Below are positions 1 to 10,063 of a stretch of DNA of 64,000 nucleotides, one piece after another; position 1 is the stretch's first letter, and every line of letters starts with the position of its first letter. A model generated the notes under the pieces. The model saw only the letters and a program-made list of their open reading frames with translations, was not told where the DNA came from and did no database searches. The DNA is taken from assembly GCF_000024365.1 (NCBI RefSeq), contig NC_013235.1, positions 3,906,001 to 3,970,000 of the forward strand. Direction: 5' to 3'. A program made the position numbers and the translations under genes. This DNA comes from Nakamurella multipartita DSM 44233. GTDB taxonomy: Bacteria; Actinomycetota; Actinomycetes; Mycobacteriales; Nakamurellaceae.

Positions 1-84
1 CACAGCTATACGGCCACCTTCGTGCCGGGCGATCCGGCCAACATCACCGGCAGCACCAGCAACCCGGTGGTGGTGCGCCGCTGA
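1..84 (+). CDS. C-terminal end of a probable Ig-like repeat surface protein (partial)
   Basis: An open frame enters from the left edge and stops with TGA at 82-84. The 27 visible residues include HSYTATFVPGDPANITGSTS. This Thr/Ser/Pro-rich beta-strand style resembles the last repeat of secreted proteins with bacterial Ig-like domains. The start, any signal peptide and the repeat number lie outside the window, so the family call is inferred from composition and pattern only. Confidence 0.4.
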   Translation, partial: HSYTATFVPGDPANITGSTSNPVVVRR

Positions 85-188
85 CGCCCGGCCGGCGGGC
101 GCACGGCCGCCCGACCTGGAGTTGATCATGGGAAGAGGGCCGTTCTGGCGCAGGCCTCGTCAAGGGGTCGTTGCAACACGGGGTTTCG

Positions 189-1201
189 TTAGGCGGCCTG
201 GGCCAGGAACTGGGCCATGGCTTGGGCTGGGGTCCTGAGGCCCAGCGTCGGGCGGGGGCGTTGGTTGAGCGAGTCCTGGACTCGTTTGAGGTCGGCGGCG
301 GTGTGCACGGACAGGTCAGTGCCTTTGGCGAACCAGTGCCGCAGCAGCCGGTTGGTGTTCTCGTTCGTGCCGCGTTGCCACGGTGAACGCGGATCGCAGA
401 AATACAGGGTGGTGTCCAGGGCCAGCTGGATGTCCCGGTAGGCGGCGAGCTCGACGCCGCGGTCCCAGGTGACCGACCGGCGCAGGTGTTCGGGCAGGCG
501 ACGCATCTGGGCGATCATCGCGGCGGCGACCTCGTCGGCGGTGTGCCGGCCGGGCAGGTGCAACAAGATGGTGAACCGGGACGACCGCTCGACCAGTGTG
601 CCGATCGCCGATCCGTTGTTCTTGCCCACGATCAGGTCGCCCTCCCAGTGGCCGGGCACGGCCCGGTCGTCCGCCTCGGCCGGCCGGTCGCTGATCGTGT
701 ACGCCTGCTTGAACGGGCTCGGGTCGCGCCGGGTGCCGGTCCGGGAGACCCGCGCCGACCGTTTGAGGCTGAGCTGTTGGTGCAGGTCAGCGCGTAACAG
801 GCCGCGGGTCTGCACGTACAGGCACTGGTAGATCGTCTCGTGGGACACCCGCCAAGCCTGGTTGCTGGCATGGTCGATCGCCAACACCTGGGCGATCAAC
901 CCCGGGCTCCACCCCTGGTCCATGTAGAGCTCGATCTGCCGGCACAACCGGGGATTGCTCCGCAGCTTGAACGATTTGGGTCGGCGGCGCCGGTTCGCGG
1001 CCTTGACGTGTGCGATCGAGGCGTAATACGTCCCGTCCGGCCCCTGGTTACGAGCCAGTTCCCGACACACCGTGGCCCGGTGCCGGCCGATCTGCCGAGC
1101 GATCTGGGCAGGGATGAGCCCGGCGTGACCGGCCTGGATCACGTCCCGTTCCAACGCGGTCAGGCCCCGACCGACCTGCGCCTGCGGTGCCGGCGCATCG
1201 A
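189..1201 (-). pseudogene. IS30-family transposase, main part (5' end displaced by an IS256 insertion)
   Basis: This frame encodes the helix-turn-helix (QIARQIGRHRATVCREL) and the full DDE catalytic core of an IS30-family transposase, including GHWEGDLIVG, VTWDRGVELA and the late PWQRGTNENTNRLLRHWF segment that carries the catalytic Glu. A TTG at 1154 could start an artificial frame, but the protein really continues upstream to codon GAT at 1199-1197. There the insertion begins. The missing first 13 codons lie at 2671-2709, in frame once the inserted element and one copy of its target repeat are removed. The rebuilt protein is about 349 residues, a normal IS30 length. The gene is broken as it stands. 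Confidence 0.85.
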
Positions 1202-2660
1202 GCCTGTCAAGTCCTTTGTGTAAGGGGTGTGACGGGGGTTACAGGTGGGGTTCGATTCGGTCGGGATAGACCAGGGCGAGTTGGGCCAGCGCTGCTTTCC
1301 AGTTGGTGGTGACGGCGCCTTGGATGAGGCGTCCGGACGCTCGTCGGTCGGCGGCGGGTAGTCCGCGCTCTTTCTCCCGGTCGCGGGCTCGTTTGTCCTC
1401 GATGTTGCAGATCGCCAACCACAGCAGCTTGACCGCGGCTGCGTCGTTGGGGAAGTGGCCGCGGTTCTTGGTGACCTTGCGCAACTGATAGTTCAGCGAC
1501 TCGATCGCGTTGGTGGTGTAGATGACCCGGCGCAGGGCCGGCGGGAACGCCAGGAACGGGGTGAACCGGTCCCACGCCGCCTGGAACGAGCGGACCGCCG
1601 ACGGGTACTTCGACCCCCAGGGCCCGTCCCGGAACGCCTCCAAGGCGGCGAGGGCGTCCTCTTCGGAGCTGGCGGTGTAGATCGGTTTGACCGCGGCAGC
1701 GACGGCTTTGCGGTCGCCGTAGGACACGAACCGCATCGACGCGCGGATCAGGTGGACCACGCAGGTTTGCACGGTCGCGGCCGGCCAGGTCGCCGCGATG
1801 GCCTCGGGGAACCCTGTGAGCCCGTCACAGCACACGATCAGCACGTCTTGCACGCCGCGGTTGGCCAGGTCGGCGCACACCCCGGCCCAGAACTTGGCGC
1901 CCTCATGGGTTTGCACCCAGATCCCGAGAACGTGCTTGATACCTTCCATGTCGACCCCGACGGCCAGGTTCGCGGCCTTGTTCACCACGTGTCCGCCGTC
2001 TTTGATCTTGACGGTGATGGCGTCCAGATAGATCACCGGGTAGATCGGCTCCAACGGACGGCGCTGCCAGGCCAGGACCTCGTCGGCGACCGCGTCCACG
2101 ATCTTGCTGATCGTCTCGTGGGACAGGTCCACCCCGACCGTGGTCGCCAGGTGGTGGGCGATGTCCCGCAACGTCATCCCGCCCGCGTACAGCGAGATGA
2201 TCATCCCGTCGATGCCGTCCAGCCGGCGCTGCCCCTTGCCGACCAGCATCGGGGTGAACGTCCCGGCCCGGTCCCGAGGGACCCGCAATTCGATGTCACC
2301 GATCTCGCTGGACACCGTCTTGGCGTAGTGACCGTTGCGGGAATTGTCGTACTCGGCCGCGTCCACGGCGCCCTTGTCGTAGCCGACGTGGTCGGTCAGC
2401 TCCGCTTCCAGACCGCGTTCCAACGCAGCCTTGAGCATCCCGCCCAGCACCCCGCTGTCGCCGGTCAGCGGCTCCCCGGCATCGATGCGGGCGAACACCC
2501 CGTCCAGCGCACCCGAGGCCTTCAGATCCGCAGCCAACTCAGCCTGCACCCGACGACGCTCGGCCCGCTCCTGCGGGGTCAATCTCGGCATGCCATCAAT
2601 CGTCACAGCTACTCCTCAGACGCTAGATGCCACACCCCTTACACAGTCCATCTGACAGGT
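1202..2660 (-). mobile_element. IS256-family insertion sequence inside an IS30 transposase gene
   Basis: The ends are imperfect inverted repeats of about 30 bp. Both begin with a CCTGTCA block, have a 7-bp non-matching spacer and then share TGTGTAAGGGGTGTG. The 12-bp sequence CCGGCGCATCGA directly abuts both ends (1190-1201 and 2661-2672), so it is the target duplication or includes it. IS256 elements usually make 8-9 bp duplications, so part of the match may be chance. The one gene inside is intact, so the element may still be active. Confidence 0.85.
1239..2606 (-). CDS. IS256-family (Mutator-type) transposase, intact
   Basis: The 455-residue protein has the hallmarks of the Mutator-like transposase family. 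The N-terminal region has the conserved VGYDKG and YDNSRNGHYAKTV motifs. The DDE residues are seen as YLDAITVKI, CCDGLTGFPEA and, late in the protein, TTNAIESLNYQLRKVTKNRG. The helical insertion before the last acidic residue contains the family C-x2-H motif (CVVHLIR). The frame is uninterrupted and the length normal, so it should be functional. It would cut and rejoin the ends at 1202 and 2660. Confidence 0.93.
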   Translation of the reverse strand: MTIDGMPRLTPQERAERRRVQAELAADLKASGALDGVFARIDAGEPLTGDSGVLGGMLKAALERGLEAELTDHVGYDKGAVDAAEYDNSRNGHYAKTVSSEIGDIELRVPRDRAGTFTPMLVGKGQRRLDGIDGMIISLYAGGMTLRDIAHHLATTVGVDLSHETISKIVDAVADEVLAWQRRPLEPIYPVIYLDAITVKIKDGGHVVNKAANLAVGVDMEGIKHVLGIWVQTHEGAKFWAGVCADLANRGVQDVLIVCCDGLTGFPEAIAATWPAATVQTCVVHLIRASMRFVSYGDRKAVAAAVKPIYTASSEEDALAALEAFRDGPWGSKYPSAVRSFQAAWDRFTPFLAFPPALRRVIYTTNAIESLNYQLRKVTKNRGHFPNDAAAVKLLWLAICNIEDKRARDREKERGLPAADRRASGRLIQGAVTTNWKAALAQLALVYPDRIEPHL

Positions 2661-2709
2661 CCGGCGCATCGACCAGACCAAAATGACGGCCACCGATCTT
2701 CAGCTTCAT
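2661..2709 (-). pseudogene. 5' fragment of the IS30 transposase gene
   Basis: An ATG at 2709-2707 opens a frame reading MKLKIGGRHFGLVDAP. It joins in frame to the IS30 body at 1199 when the IS256 element and one copy of the 12-bp target repeat are removed. Past 2661 the frame runs into the IS256 end and stops. The IS30 terminal repeat beyond 2709 was not found and was probably lost to the next insertion. Confidence 0.7.
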
Positions 2710-2779
2710 ACCGGCAGAATCCCGCCACCACCGATGACCACAGTCCAGCGACGCGCCGATCGGCGAGTTGAGTCCACCA

Positions 2780-4204
2780 GAGTGGTGTACGACCACTGAT
2801 CGACCTTGACCCCCTGACCAGGCAGGTCGGGGCGTGTCGGTCCCGGGACGAGGACGGCCACCGCGTGAGGCTTCGAAGGACCTCTCACAGTCTGTCGAAG
2901 GAGACATCACGCGATGACCACTGCACAGCCTAACGACCCCACGACCATGGTCGGCGACATGCTCGCGTCGGCGAGCCCGGACCTGCTCCGCTCGATGCTG
3001 TCCACGTTCATTCAGACGCTGATGGGCGCCGAGGCCGACGCCCTGTGCGGCGCCGGCTACGGCGAACGCAGCCCGGACCGGGTGAACTCCCGCAACGGCT
3101 ACCGACACCGGGACTTCGACACCCGGGTCGGCACCCTGGACGTCGCGGTGCCGAAACTGCGGTCCGGGTCGTACTTCCCGGACTGGCTGCTGGAACGGCG
3201 GACCCGCGCCGAACGCGCCCTGGTCTCCGTCGTCGCGACCTCGTACCTGCTCGGGGTCTCGACCCGGCGGGTGGAGAAACTGGTCCAGGCGCTGGGCGTG
3301 ACGTCGCTGTCCAAGTCGCAGGTGTCGGTGATGGCCCGCGACCTGGACGAGCAGGTCGAGGCGTTCCGCACCCGGCCGCTGGACCAGGGCCCGTACACGT
3401 TCCTCGCGGCCGACGCGCTGGTCCTGGAAGGTCCGCGAGGGCGGCCGGGTCGTGCAGGTCCACGCCCTGCTCGCGACCGGGGTCAACGGTGACGGGCATC
3501 GCGAGATCCTGGGCCTGGACGTGACCAGCCGCGAGGACGGCGCCGGCTGGTTGGCGTTCCTGCGTGGCCTGGTCGCCCGGCGCTTGTCCGGGGTCCGGCT
3601 GGTCACCAGCGACGCGCACAGCGGCCTGGTCGCCGCGATCGGCGCGACCCTGCCGGGTGCCTCGTGGCAGCGATGCCGCACGCATTACGCGGTGAACCTG
3701 ATGTCGATCACCCCGAAGAGCAGCTGGCCGTGGGTGCGGACCATGCTGCACTCGATCTACGACCAGGTCGACGCGAAAGCCGTGGCTGCCCAGTTCGACC
3801 GGGTGATCGACACGCTCGCCGAGAAGCTGCCCGCGGTCGCCGATCACCTCGACCAGGCCCGGGCCGACCTGCTCGCGTTCACCCCGTTCCCGAAGCAGAT
3901 CTGGCGGCAGATCTGGTCCAACAATCCTCAGGAACGGCTCAACAAAGAGATCCGCCGCCGGACCGACGTCGTCGGGATCTTCCCCGACCGGGGCGCTCTG
4001 ATCCGCCTCGTCGGCGCCGTCCTGGCCGAACAGCACGACGAATGGACCGAGGGCCGCCGCTACCTTGGCATCGACGTCCTGGCCCGCTCCCAGACCGCCA
4101 ACGGACCCGACGCGAAGGAGGACACCAGCACCACGCCCGCGATCACCACCGCCGCCTGACCAACGAAGATCACCGGCGGCCGGACCTCGTCACGTACACC
4201 ACTC
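2780..4204 (+). mobile_element. Second IS256-family insertion sequence (decayed)
   Basis: The element is bounded by GAGTGGTGTACG at 2780 and its reverse complement ending near 4204. Weaker similarity extends about 12 bp further outward on both sides, so the exact ends may lie slightly outside these coordinates. It is a different subgroup from the copy at 1202-2660. It abuts the remains of the IS30 element on the left and a truncated gene on the right. Its transposase is frameshifted. Confidence 0.7.
2914..4159 (+). pseudogene. IS256-family transposase with a +1 frameshift
   Basis: ATG 2914 follows a good GAAGGAGA ribosome site. The first frame gives the family N-terminus (RVNSRNGYRHRDFDTRVGTL) as far as ADALVL. 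An extra G near 3426 then throws it out of frame and it stops at 3492. The second frame carries on as KVREGGRVVQVHALLATGVN and contains the rest of the DDE domain, VTSDAHSGL and NNPQERLNKEIRRRTDVVGIF, ending at 4159. Removing one G restores a protein of about 415 residues. The shift could be a sequencing error, but as written the gene is inactive. Confidence 0.8.
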
Positions 4205-4290
4205 AGCTGGGCTTGACCGCACACCCGCGCACGTTCGTCGGCAGCACCCATGACGAAAGACAGGTCAGCGGCCATCATCCAGAGCGGTGG

Positions 4291-4422
4291 TCAACACCGG
4301 GTCACCAGGTCGGCCCGGTCGGTGAGCGCCTTGACGCCCCGCTTCCAGGTGTCCACCGACTGCTCGGTGGCCTGCCGGGCCCGCGCGGCCCCGTTCGTGT
4401 ACGGCTCGGTGTTGACGCTCAT
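4291..4422 (-). pseudogene. Truncated phasin-like protein, N-terminal 43 residues
   Basis: ATG 4422 has a GAGGGAG ribosome site 4 bases upstream. The peptide MSVNTEPYTNGAARARQATE continues with EQSVDTWKRGVKALTDRADL before a stop. It resembles the start of the helical phasin-like proteins of actinobacteria, which carry an Ala-rich amphipathic N-terminus. The rest of the gene would lie toward the IS256 copy ending near 4204, so it was probably lost with that insertion. The family call is tentative. Confidence 0.4.
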
Positions 4423-4786
4423 GACACTCCCTCAAACTCGACGATTCTCGGAGGTGGGAACCCCGGCGGTGCAACGCTGGCTTCTGCACCGCCGGGAATC
4501 GTCGACCCATCGCTCGGACGACGCGGATCCCCACGACGCGGCTTCACGAAGCGCCTGTTGAGTCGCCGCACCACCCGCAATCCCCACCTGTTAGCAGGTT
4601 AGCCAGCTGCAACAAATAACACCCCAATGGGTGTAGCGGCAGTGACCAACAAACTCCGCAGTTTCACCCCACCGTCGGGCTGTCCCGCACGGTGGCATTG
4701 CCGCCGAAACCGGGGCCTTGGTCGCAGCCAGATTTGGGCCCGAGGTTGCCTTCTACGCTGGGGCGGGCTCGCCCGCCCGGCGACCG
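4423..4786. other. Intergenic stretch with a strong hairpin
   Basis: No gene is supported here. The notable content is a perfect 12-bp stem with an 11-base loop (4462-4496). The rest is presumably the 5' regions of the truncated phasin-like gene (reading left) and of the GAF-ANTAR gene (reading right). Confidence 0.5.
4462..4496. terminator. Perfect 12-bp stem-loop, terminator-like
   Basis: CCCGGCGGTGCA (4462-4473) pairs fully with TGCACCGCCGGG (4485-4496) across an 11-base loop. No T-run follows on either strand, as is common for actinobacterial terminators. It lies upstream of both flanking genes, so it might instead be a protein-binding dyad or an old transcript end left by the deletion. 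Confidence 0.35.
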
Positions 4787-5584
4787 GTGCTTGACCGAGG
4801 GAGTAGGCCATGGATCCATCAGGAGCAAGCGGACGACCGGCTGGAGGCCGCCGGGGTTAACGAGTTCGCCGAGTTGGTGGCCCAGACCGCGCTGTCGTTC
4901 CTGAACGAGACCCGCTCCGGGCCGGTGCCGACGTTGGTCGAGCAGATCGTGGCCGGCGCCGTTCTGGTGATCCCCGGCACGGCCGCCGCCGCGGTGGAGA
5001 ACCTCGACCGGCAGGGTCTGCTGCACGCTCCGATCGCCGAAGGTGACGCGGTGGCCCGGTCCGTGATGGATGCCCAGAACACCAGCGGCGAAGGCCCTTG
5101 CCTGGACGCGCTGCGGGACAACAAGCAGGTCATGACCGGCGACCTGCAGACCGATCCACGATGGCCGGAGTTCGCCGCCCGGGCCACCGAGCTGGGTGTT
5201 CGGGTGATCATCTGCACCCCGATGGAAGCGGCCGGGCGGCGGCTGGGCGTGTTGAGCCTGATGAGCCGGACCCTGGACTTCGTCCAGGACGAGGAAGCCC
5301 CTACCATGGCCGCGGTGTTCGCCGCGCACGCCGCGGTCGCGCTGACCGGAGCCCGCCGCGTGGAAGACATCAACCGGGCATTGACTCACCGTGACGTCAT
5401 CGGTCAGGCCAAGGGCATCCTGATGGAACGGTTCCAGGTGACCCCCGACGTCGCGTTCGCGATGTTGGTCCGCACCTCGTCGGTGACCAACCTGAAACTG
5501 CGCGACGTGTGCGACCAGCTCTGCTTGACCGGCGTACTGCTACCCGATCCGCCCCGCTCGCGGCGCCTCCGGTCCGGAACCTGA
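4787..5584 (+). CDS. GAF and ANTAR domain antiterminator-type regulator
   Basis: The product is about 265 residues. An N-terminal GAF sensor domain (from VNEFAELVAQTALSFL through the GEGPCLDALRD motif to AAVALTGARR) is followed by a C-terminal ANTAR RNA-binding domain (RDVIGQAKGILMERF, then AFAMLVRTSS and LKLRDVCDQL). Such proteins are common in actinobacteria and bind paired hexaloop hairpins in leader RNA. The start is a problem. The only strong ribosome site, GAGGGAG at about 4797, serves an ATG at 4810 that is in another frame and stops after 16 codons. In the domain frame the best start is GTG 4787, which has a weak ribosome site. A small indel near the 5' end is possible. Confidence 0.8.
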   Translation: MLDRGSRPWIHQEQADDRLEAAGVNEFAELVAQTALSFLNETRSGPVPTLVEQIVAGAVLVIPGTAAAAVENLDRQGLLHAPIAEGDAVARSVMDAQNTSGEGPCLDALRDNKQVMTGDLQTDPRWPEFAARATELGVRVIICTPMEAAGRRLGVLSLMSRTLDFVQDEEAPTMAAVFAAHAAVALTGARRVEDINRALTHRDVIGQAKGILMERFQVTPDVAFAMLVRTSSVTNLKLRDVCDQLCLTGVLLPDPPRSRRLRSGT

Positions 5585-5734
5585 AGCCCCTCGCGGACGA
5601 CCCCGGAACGACGCGCACGGCTCGTAGCGGCCGGGGGTCTCCCGCGGCGACGCTCTTGTAACGGATGCCTTCTCCGCCAGCAGCCTCAAAAGGGCCGATT
5701 GTGAAACCGATTGGCTACTAGACATCCCGTTCGG

Positions 5735-5941
5735 GACATGTGCCAGATGCCGAGCCCTGGGATGACTCTCGACGGCGGCTAGGAGGTCCATCCGAATCCA
5801 TCGTGAAGGTTCCTGCGGAAGGGTCGAGATCACGAATCCCGCGTAGCCGGGATTCGCGGCGACCTCCTCGCCGATCGCGTCGATGGGCGTCTCGGAACCA
5901 ACGCGTGTGTCGACCAGGTTGATGCGGTTCTTGGCGAACAT
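5735..5941 (-). pseudogene. Remnant of a universal-stress-like protein (C-terminal part)
   Basis: The segment reads DAIGEEVAANPGYAGFVIST followed by LPQEPSRWIRMDLLAAVES. This matches the C-terminal style of actinobacterial stress proteins, in which a TLP-x-SRW-x3-DL motif precedes a final beta strand. The upstream part of such a domain is not visible, and the frame runs on into unrelated sequence downstream. I read it as a decayed fragment. The rest of 5585-6050 has no supported gene. Confidence 0.35.
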
Positions 5942-6050
5942 TCTGCGCCTTGATGGTCAGCTTGCTTGCAGCGGCTGTGGCGGCGTGTTCGTTGCCGTGC
6001 AGGGACAGCAGGTGCCGTATTGGCGCACCACGACCTGCATCCGGCCCAAC

Positions 6051-6437
6051 TCATGCAGTACTCGCGGATTCGGGTCTGCGGGCGGGCGGTGACGCCAGGT
6101 AATGGGGCGGCGCGGCGATCGGCTCGAGCGCCGAGTATTTTTGGTGTCGTGGGGCCGGGTATCGCAGGTTCCCTACTCCGAGGATCTCTGCGCGTTCTTC
6201 CTCGGACAGACCGCCCCAGATTCCGTATGGTTCGCGGGTTCGCAGGGCGTGCCGGCGGCAGTCCTGGAGAACCGGGCAGTCATGGCAGATTGCCTTTGCC
6301 TGGTCGATCCGTCGCTGTTTCTGGCGTTTTCGTTCGCTCGCGGGGTGGAAGAATATCTCCACATCCATACCCCGACATGTGGCGTCCAACTGCCAGTTCC
6401 ATTGTTCGGAGACTGGGAGCAGGGGTGCGGGTTCCAT
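6051..6437 (-). CDS. WhiB-family iron-sulfur transcription factor
   Basis: The protein has 128 residues. The four cluster-ligand cysteines are seen as ATCRG followed by C-x2-C-x5-C in AICHDCPVLQDC. The turn motif YGIWGGLSEEER of the WhiB family follows, then a variable C-terminal tail. WhiB proteins hold a [4Fe-4S] cluster and act with sigma factors on developmental or redox genes. The start MEPAPLLPVSEQWNW is chosen because its ATG (6437) overlaps the stop of the upstream HTH gene as TGATG, indicating translational coupling. The partner and target genes are not evident from the sequence. Confidence 0.92.
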   Translation of the reverse strand: MEPAPLLPVSEQWNWQLDATCRGMDVEIFFHPASERKRQKQRRIDQAKAICHDCPVLQDCRRHALRTREPYGIWGGLSEEERAEILGVGNLRYPAPRHQKYSALEPIAAPPHYLASPPARRPESASTA

Positions 6438-6742
6438 CAGAGCGTGATCCCGACTGAGTCCACGCGACGATCGTGTGAGGCGGGCAGTAAGCCTCGTTCC
6501 TGACGCTGGATTCGTCCGGACTTGCCATTTCTGGTGTTGGCGGCGTAGATGGCGGCGTGGGCGCGGCGGGTCACGCCGAGGGCGGCCAGGATCAGCGTGA
6601 CAGAGTTCTTGATCGTCTGTTCGGCCAGTCCCAGTCGTTGCCCTATCTCCCGGTTGGTCATGCCCTCGCCGATGTAGGCCAGAATCTGTGCTTGCCGGGG
6701 TGTCAGCAAGGGTGTCGTCGCTGCTTCGGGCTCCCTCATCAC
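6437..6742 (-). CDS. Stand-alone LuxR/GerE-type HTH regulator
   Basis: The protein has 101 residues and contains almost only a LuxR-type DNA-binding domain (LTPRQAQILAYIGEGMTNRE, then IGQRLGLAEQTIKNSV). There is no receiver or sensor domain. A ribosome site (AGGAGACC) precedes ATG 6742. The stop codon overlaps the whiB start, so both are made from one transcript. The gene may be a compact single-domain regulator controlling whiB and itself; its signal is unknown. Confidence 0.85.
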   Translation of the reverse strand: MMREPEAATTPLLTPRQAQILAYIGEGMTNREIGQRLGLAEQTIKNSVTLILAALGVTRRAHAAIYAANTRNGKSGRIQRQERGLLPASHDRRVDSVGITL

Positions 6743-7008
6743 GGTCTCCTGTTGTCACTTCAGTTGGATGGGTGTTGGTGGTGGTTCAGGCGTCTGCTCT
6801 CCTAGCTGGGGTGGCCCGGAGGCCCGGAACGGTCGGGCTGAACCGCCCGCCGGTCGACACCAAGAAATGCATGACACGAGGGATGCCCACCGCTCGTCGC
6901 TGCATGTGGATCGAGGCCTTGGGGAAGGCTTAGCGCGACTACACCCCTCCTGCGGCCTCCCGATTGCCCCCTACACACACGCCCCTCGATCACGGTGTCG
7001 CCGGTCGA

Positions 7009-7643
7009 CTAGCCGACGATGAGCACGTACAGGGTGCGCGGTCCGTGCACCCCCTCGACGCGTTCCAGTTCGATGTCGCTGGTCGCGGACGGCCCGGCGA
7101 TCATGGTCAGCGGCCGGAGAGGGTCGAGCCGGGCGATGGCCTCGGGGACGGTCTGCACGATCTGGTCCGCGTGCAGCACGATCAGGTGGAAGTCCGGGAC
7201 CAGGGTGATGGCGCGGCGTCCTTGGCCGGGGCCGCCGTCCAGGGTGATGGTGCCGGACAGGGCGATGCCGACCTTGGCGGTGGTGATGACCGCGTCGATC
7301 GAGTCGAGTTCGGCGGGGGTCAGCACGGCGGGGTTGCCGTCGATGGTGACGGTCCGGTTCGAGCGGGCGGCAGCAGCGGCCAGGTCCGGGTCCAGGTCCT
7401 GAGCGATGACCACCGAACGCGAGCCGGTCAGGGCATCGTCGATGGCGTCCGCGAGTTGGTCGGGGGTGACTTCGCGGACCACGGCCTTGTAGTCGATGAG
7501 CCGGTCGACCATGAGTTCGAGCACGGGCGGGCTGCCGGGCGGGTTGTCGCCGACGCGGATGTAGTCGCGGGGGATCGGCGGTGGCGGGGCCGTATCGGCG
7601 GCCAGGGCGGCGCGGATGCGGTTCAGCACGGCGTCACGGCTGC

Positions 7644-7647
<4 letters not shown>
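7009..7647 (-). CDS. lutC: Lactate utilisation protein LutC
   Basis: This 212-residue LUD-domain protein is the third subunit of the LutABC iron-sulfur L-lactate oxidation complex. Visible family features are the N-terminal RDAVLNRIRAAL helix and the C-terminal VITTAKVGIALSGTITLDGG and RPLTMIAGPSATSDIELERV segments. The last resembles the LUD-domain pattern for organic-acid oxidation. Its ATG overlaps the lutB stop as ATGA. It is the last gene of the lldP-lutA-lutB-lutC run. Confidence 0.92.
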
Positions 7648-9149
<1,502 letters not shown>

Positions 9150-9237
9150 GCCGTCGCCTTTCCAACTCGCCTCGCGGGCTCGGCGACCTGGACGCGGCGC
9201 CGGCAACTGTGTCGATGATTCGTTCGGCACGCCTGCA

Positions 9238-9987
9238 TCATGCGGCGACCTGCTCACGGGTCGAGGCCAGGATCTGGGCCAGGTGGATGGTGCGGATGCC
9301 GGTGTCCTGGCGGGACAGGCCGCCGCCGATGTTCATCAGGCAGGACGCGTCGCCGGCGGTGCACCGGTCGGCGCCGGTGCCGACGATGTTGCCGACCTTG
9401 TCGGCCAGCATCGCCGAGCTGGTGTCGGCGTTCTTGATGGAGAAGGTGCCGCCGAATCCGCAGCACTGGTCGGCGCCGGGCAGCTCGACCAGGTCGATGC
9501 CCTGGACCGCGCGCAGCAGCTGCAGCGGCTTGTCGCCGACCCGCAGCATCCGCAGCGAGTGGCAGGTGGGGTGGTAGGTGACCCGGTGCGGGTAGTAGGC
9601 GCCGACGTCGGTCACCTTCAGCACGTCGACGAGCAGCTCGGACAGTTCGTAGGTGCGGCCGGCCAGGGCGGTGGCCCGGTCGGCCAGCGCGGTGTCCCCG
9701 ACGCGGCGGGCGACCATCGCCTGCTGGTGCCGGACCGACCCGACGCACGATCCGGACGGGGCGACCGCCACGTCGAACGACGCCGCCTCGAACACCTCGA
9801 CGTGGTGCCGGACCACCGGCACCGCCTCTTTCAGGTACCCGGTGTTGACGTGCATCTGCCCGCAGCAGACCTGATCGGGCGGGAAGACCACCTCGTGGCC
9901 CAACCGCTCCAGCAGCACGGTGGTGGCCTTGGCCACCTCGGGGAACAACGCGTCACCCAGACAGGTGGCGATCAACGCGATACGCAT
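9238..9987 (-). CDS. lutA: Lactate utilisation protein LutA (CCG-domain Fe-S protein)
   Basis: This 249-residue protein has two cysteine-rich CCG domains of the heterodisulfide-reductase/glycolate-oxidase type. The signatures are DQVCCGQMHVNTGY and ADQCCGFGGTFSIKN, with further conserved cysteines in PSGSCVG and YHPTCHSLRML. These bind iron-sulfur clusters and take part in two-electron oxidation of lactate to pyruvate. It lies 76 bp downstream of the lactate permease and ahead of lutB, on the same strand. Confidence 0.95.
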   Translation of the reverse strand: MRIALIATCLGDALFPEVAKATTVLLERLGHEVVFPPDQVCCGQMHVNTGYLKEAVPVVRHHVEVFEAASFDVAVAPSGSCVGSVRHQQAMVARRVGDTALADRATALAGRTYELSELLVDVLKVTDVGAYYPHRVTYHPTCHSLRMLRVGDKPLQLLRAVQGIDLVELPGADQCCGFGGTFSIKNADTSSAMLADKVGNIVGTGADRCTAGDASCLMNIGGGLSRQDTGIRTIHLAQILASTREQVAA

Positions 9988-10063
9988 GACGAAACTCCGG
10001 TCAACTCAGTGCGGCGGTGGAAAGAGTTGCAGTGCGGCGTACAACGATTCTGCGACGGACGCG

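Noticed and set aside
1455..2771. Long plus-strand frame over the IS256 transposase (438 codons)
   Set aside because: Arg/Gly/Val-rich shadow of the intact minus-strand transposase; no domain or start signal.
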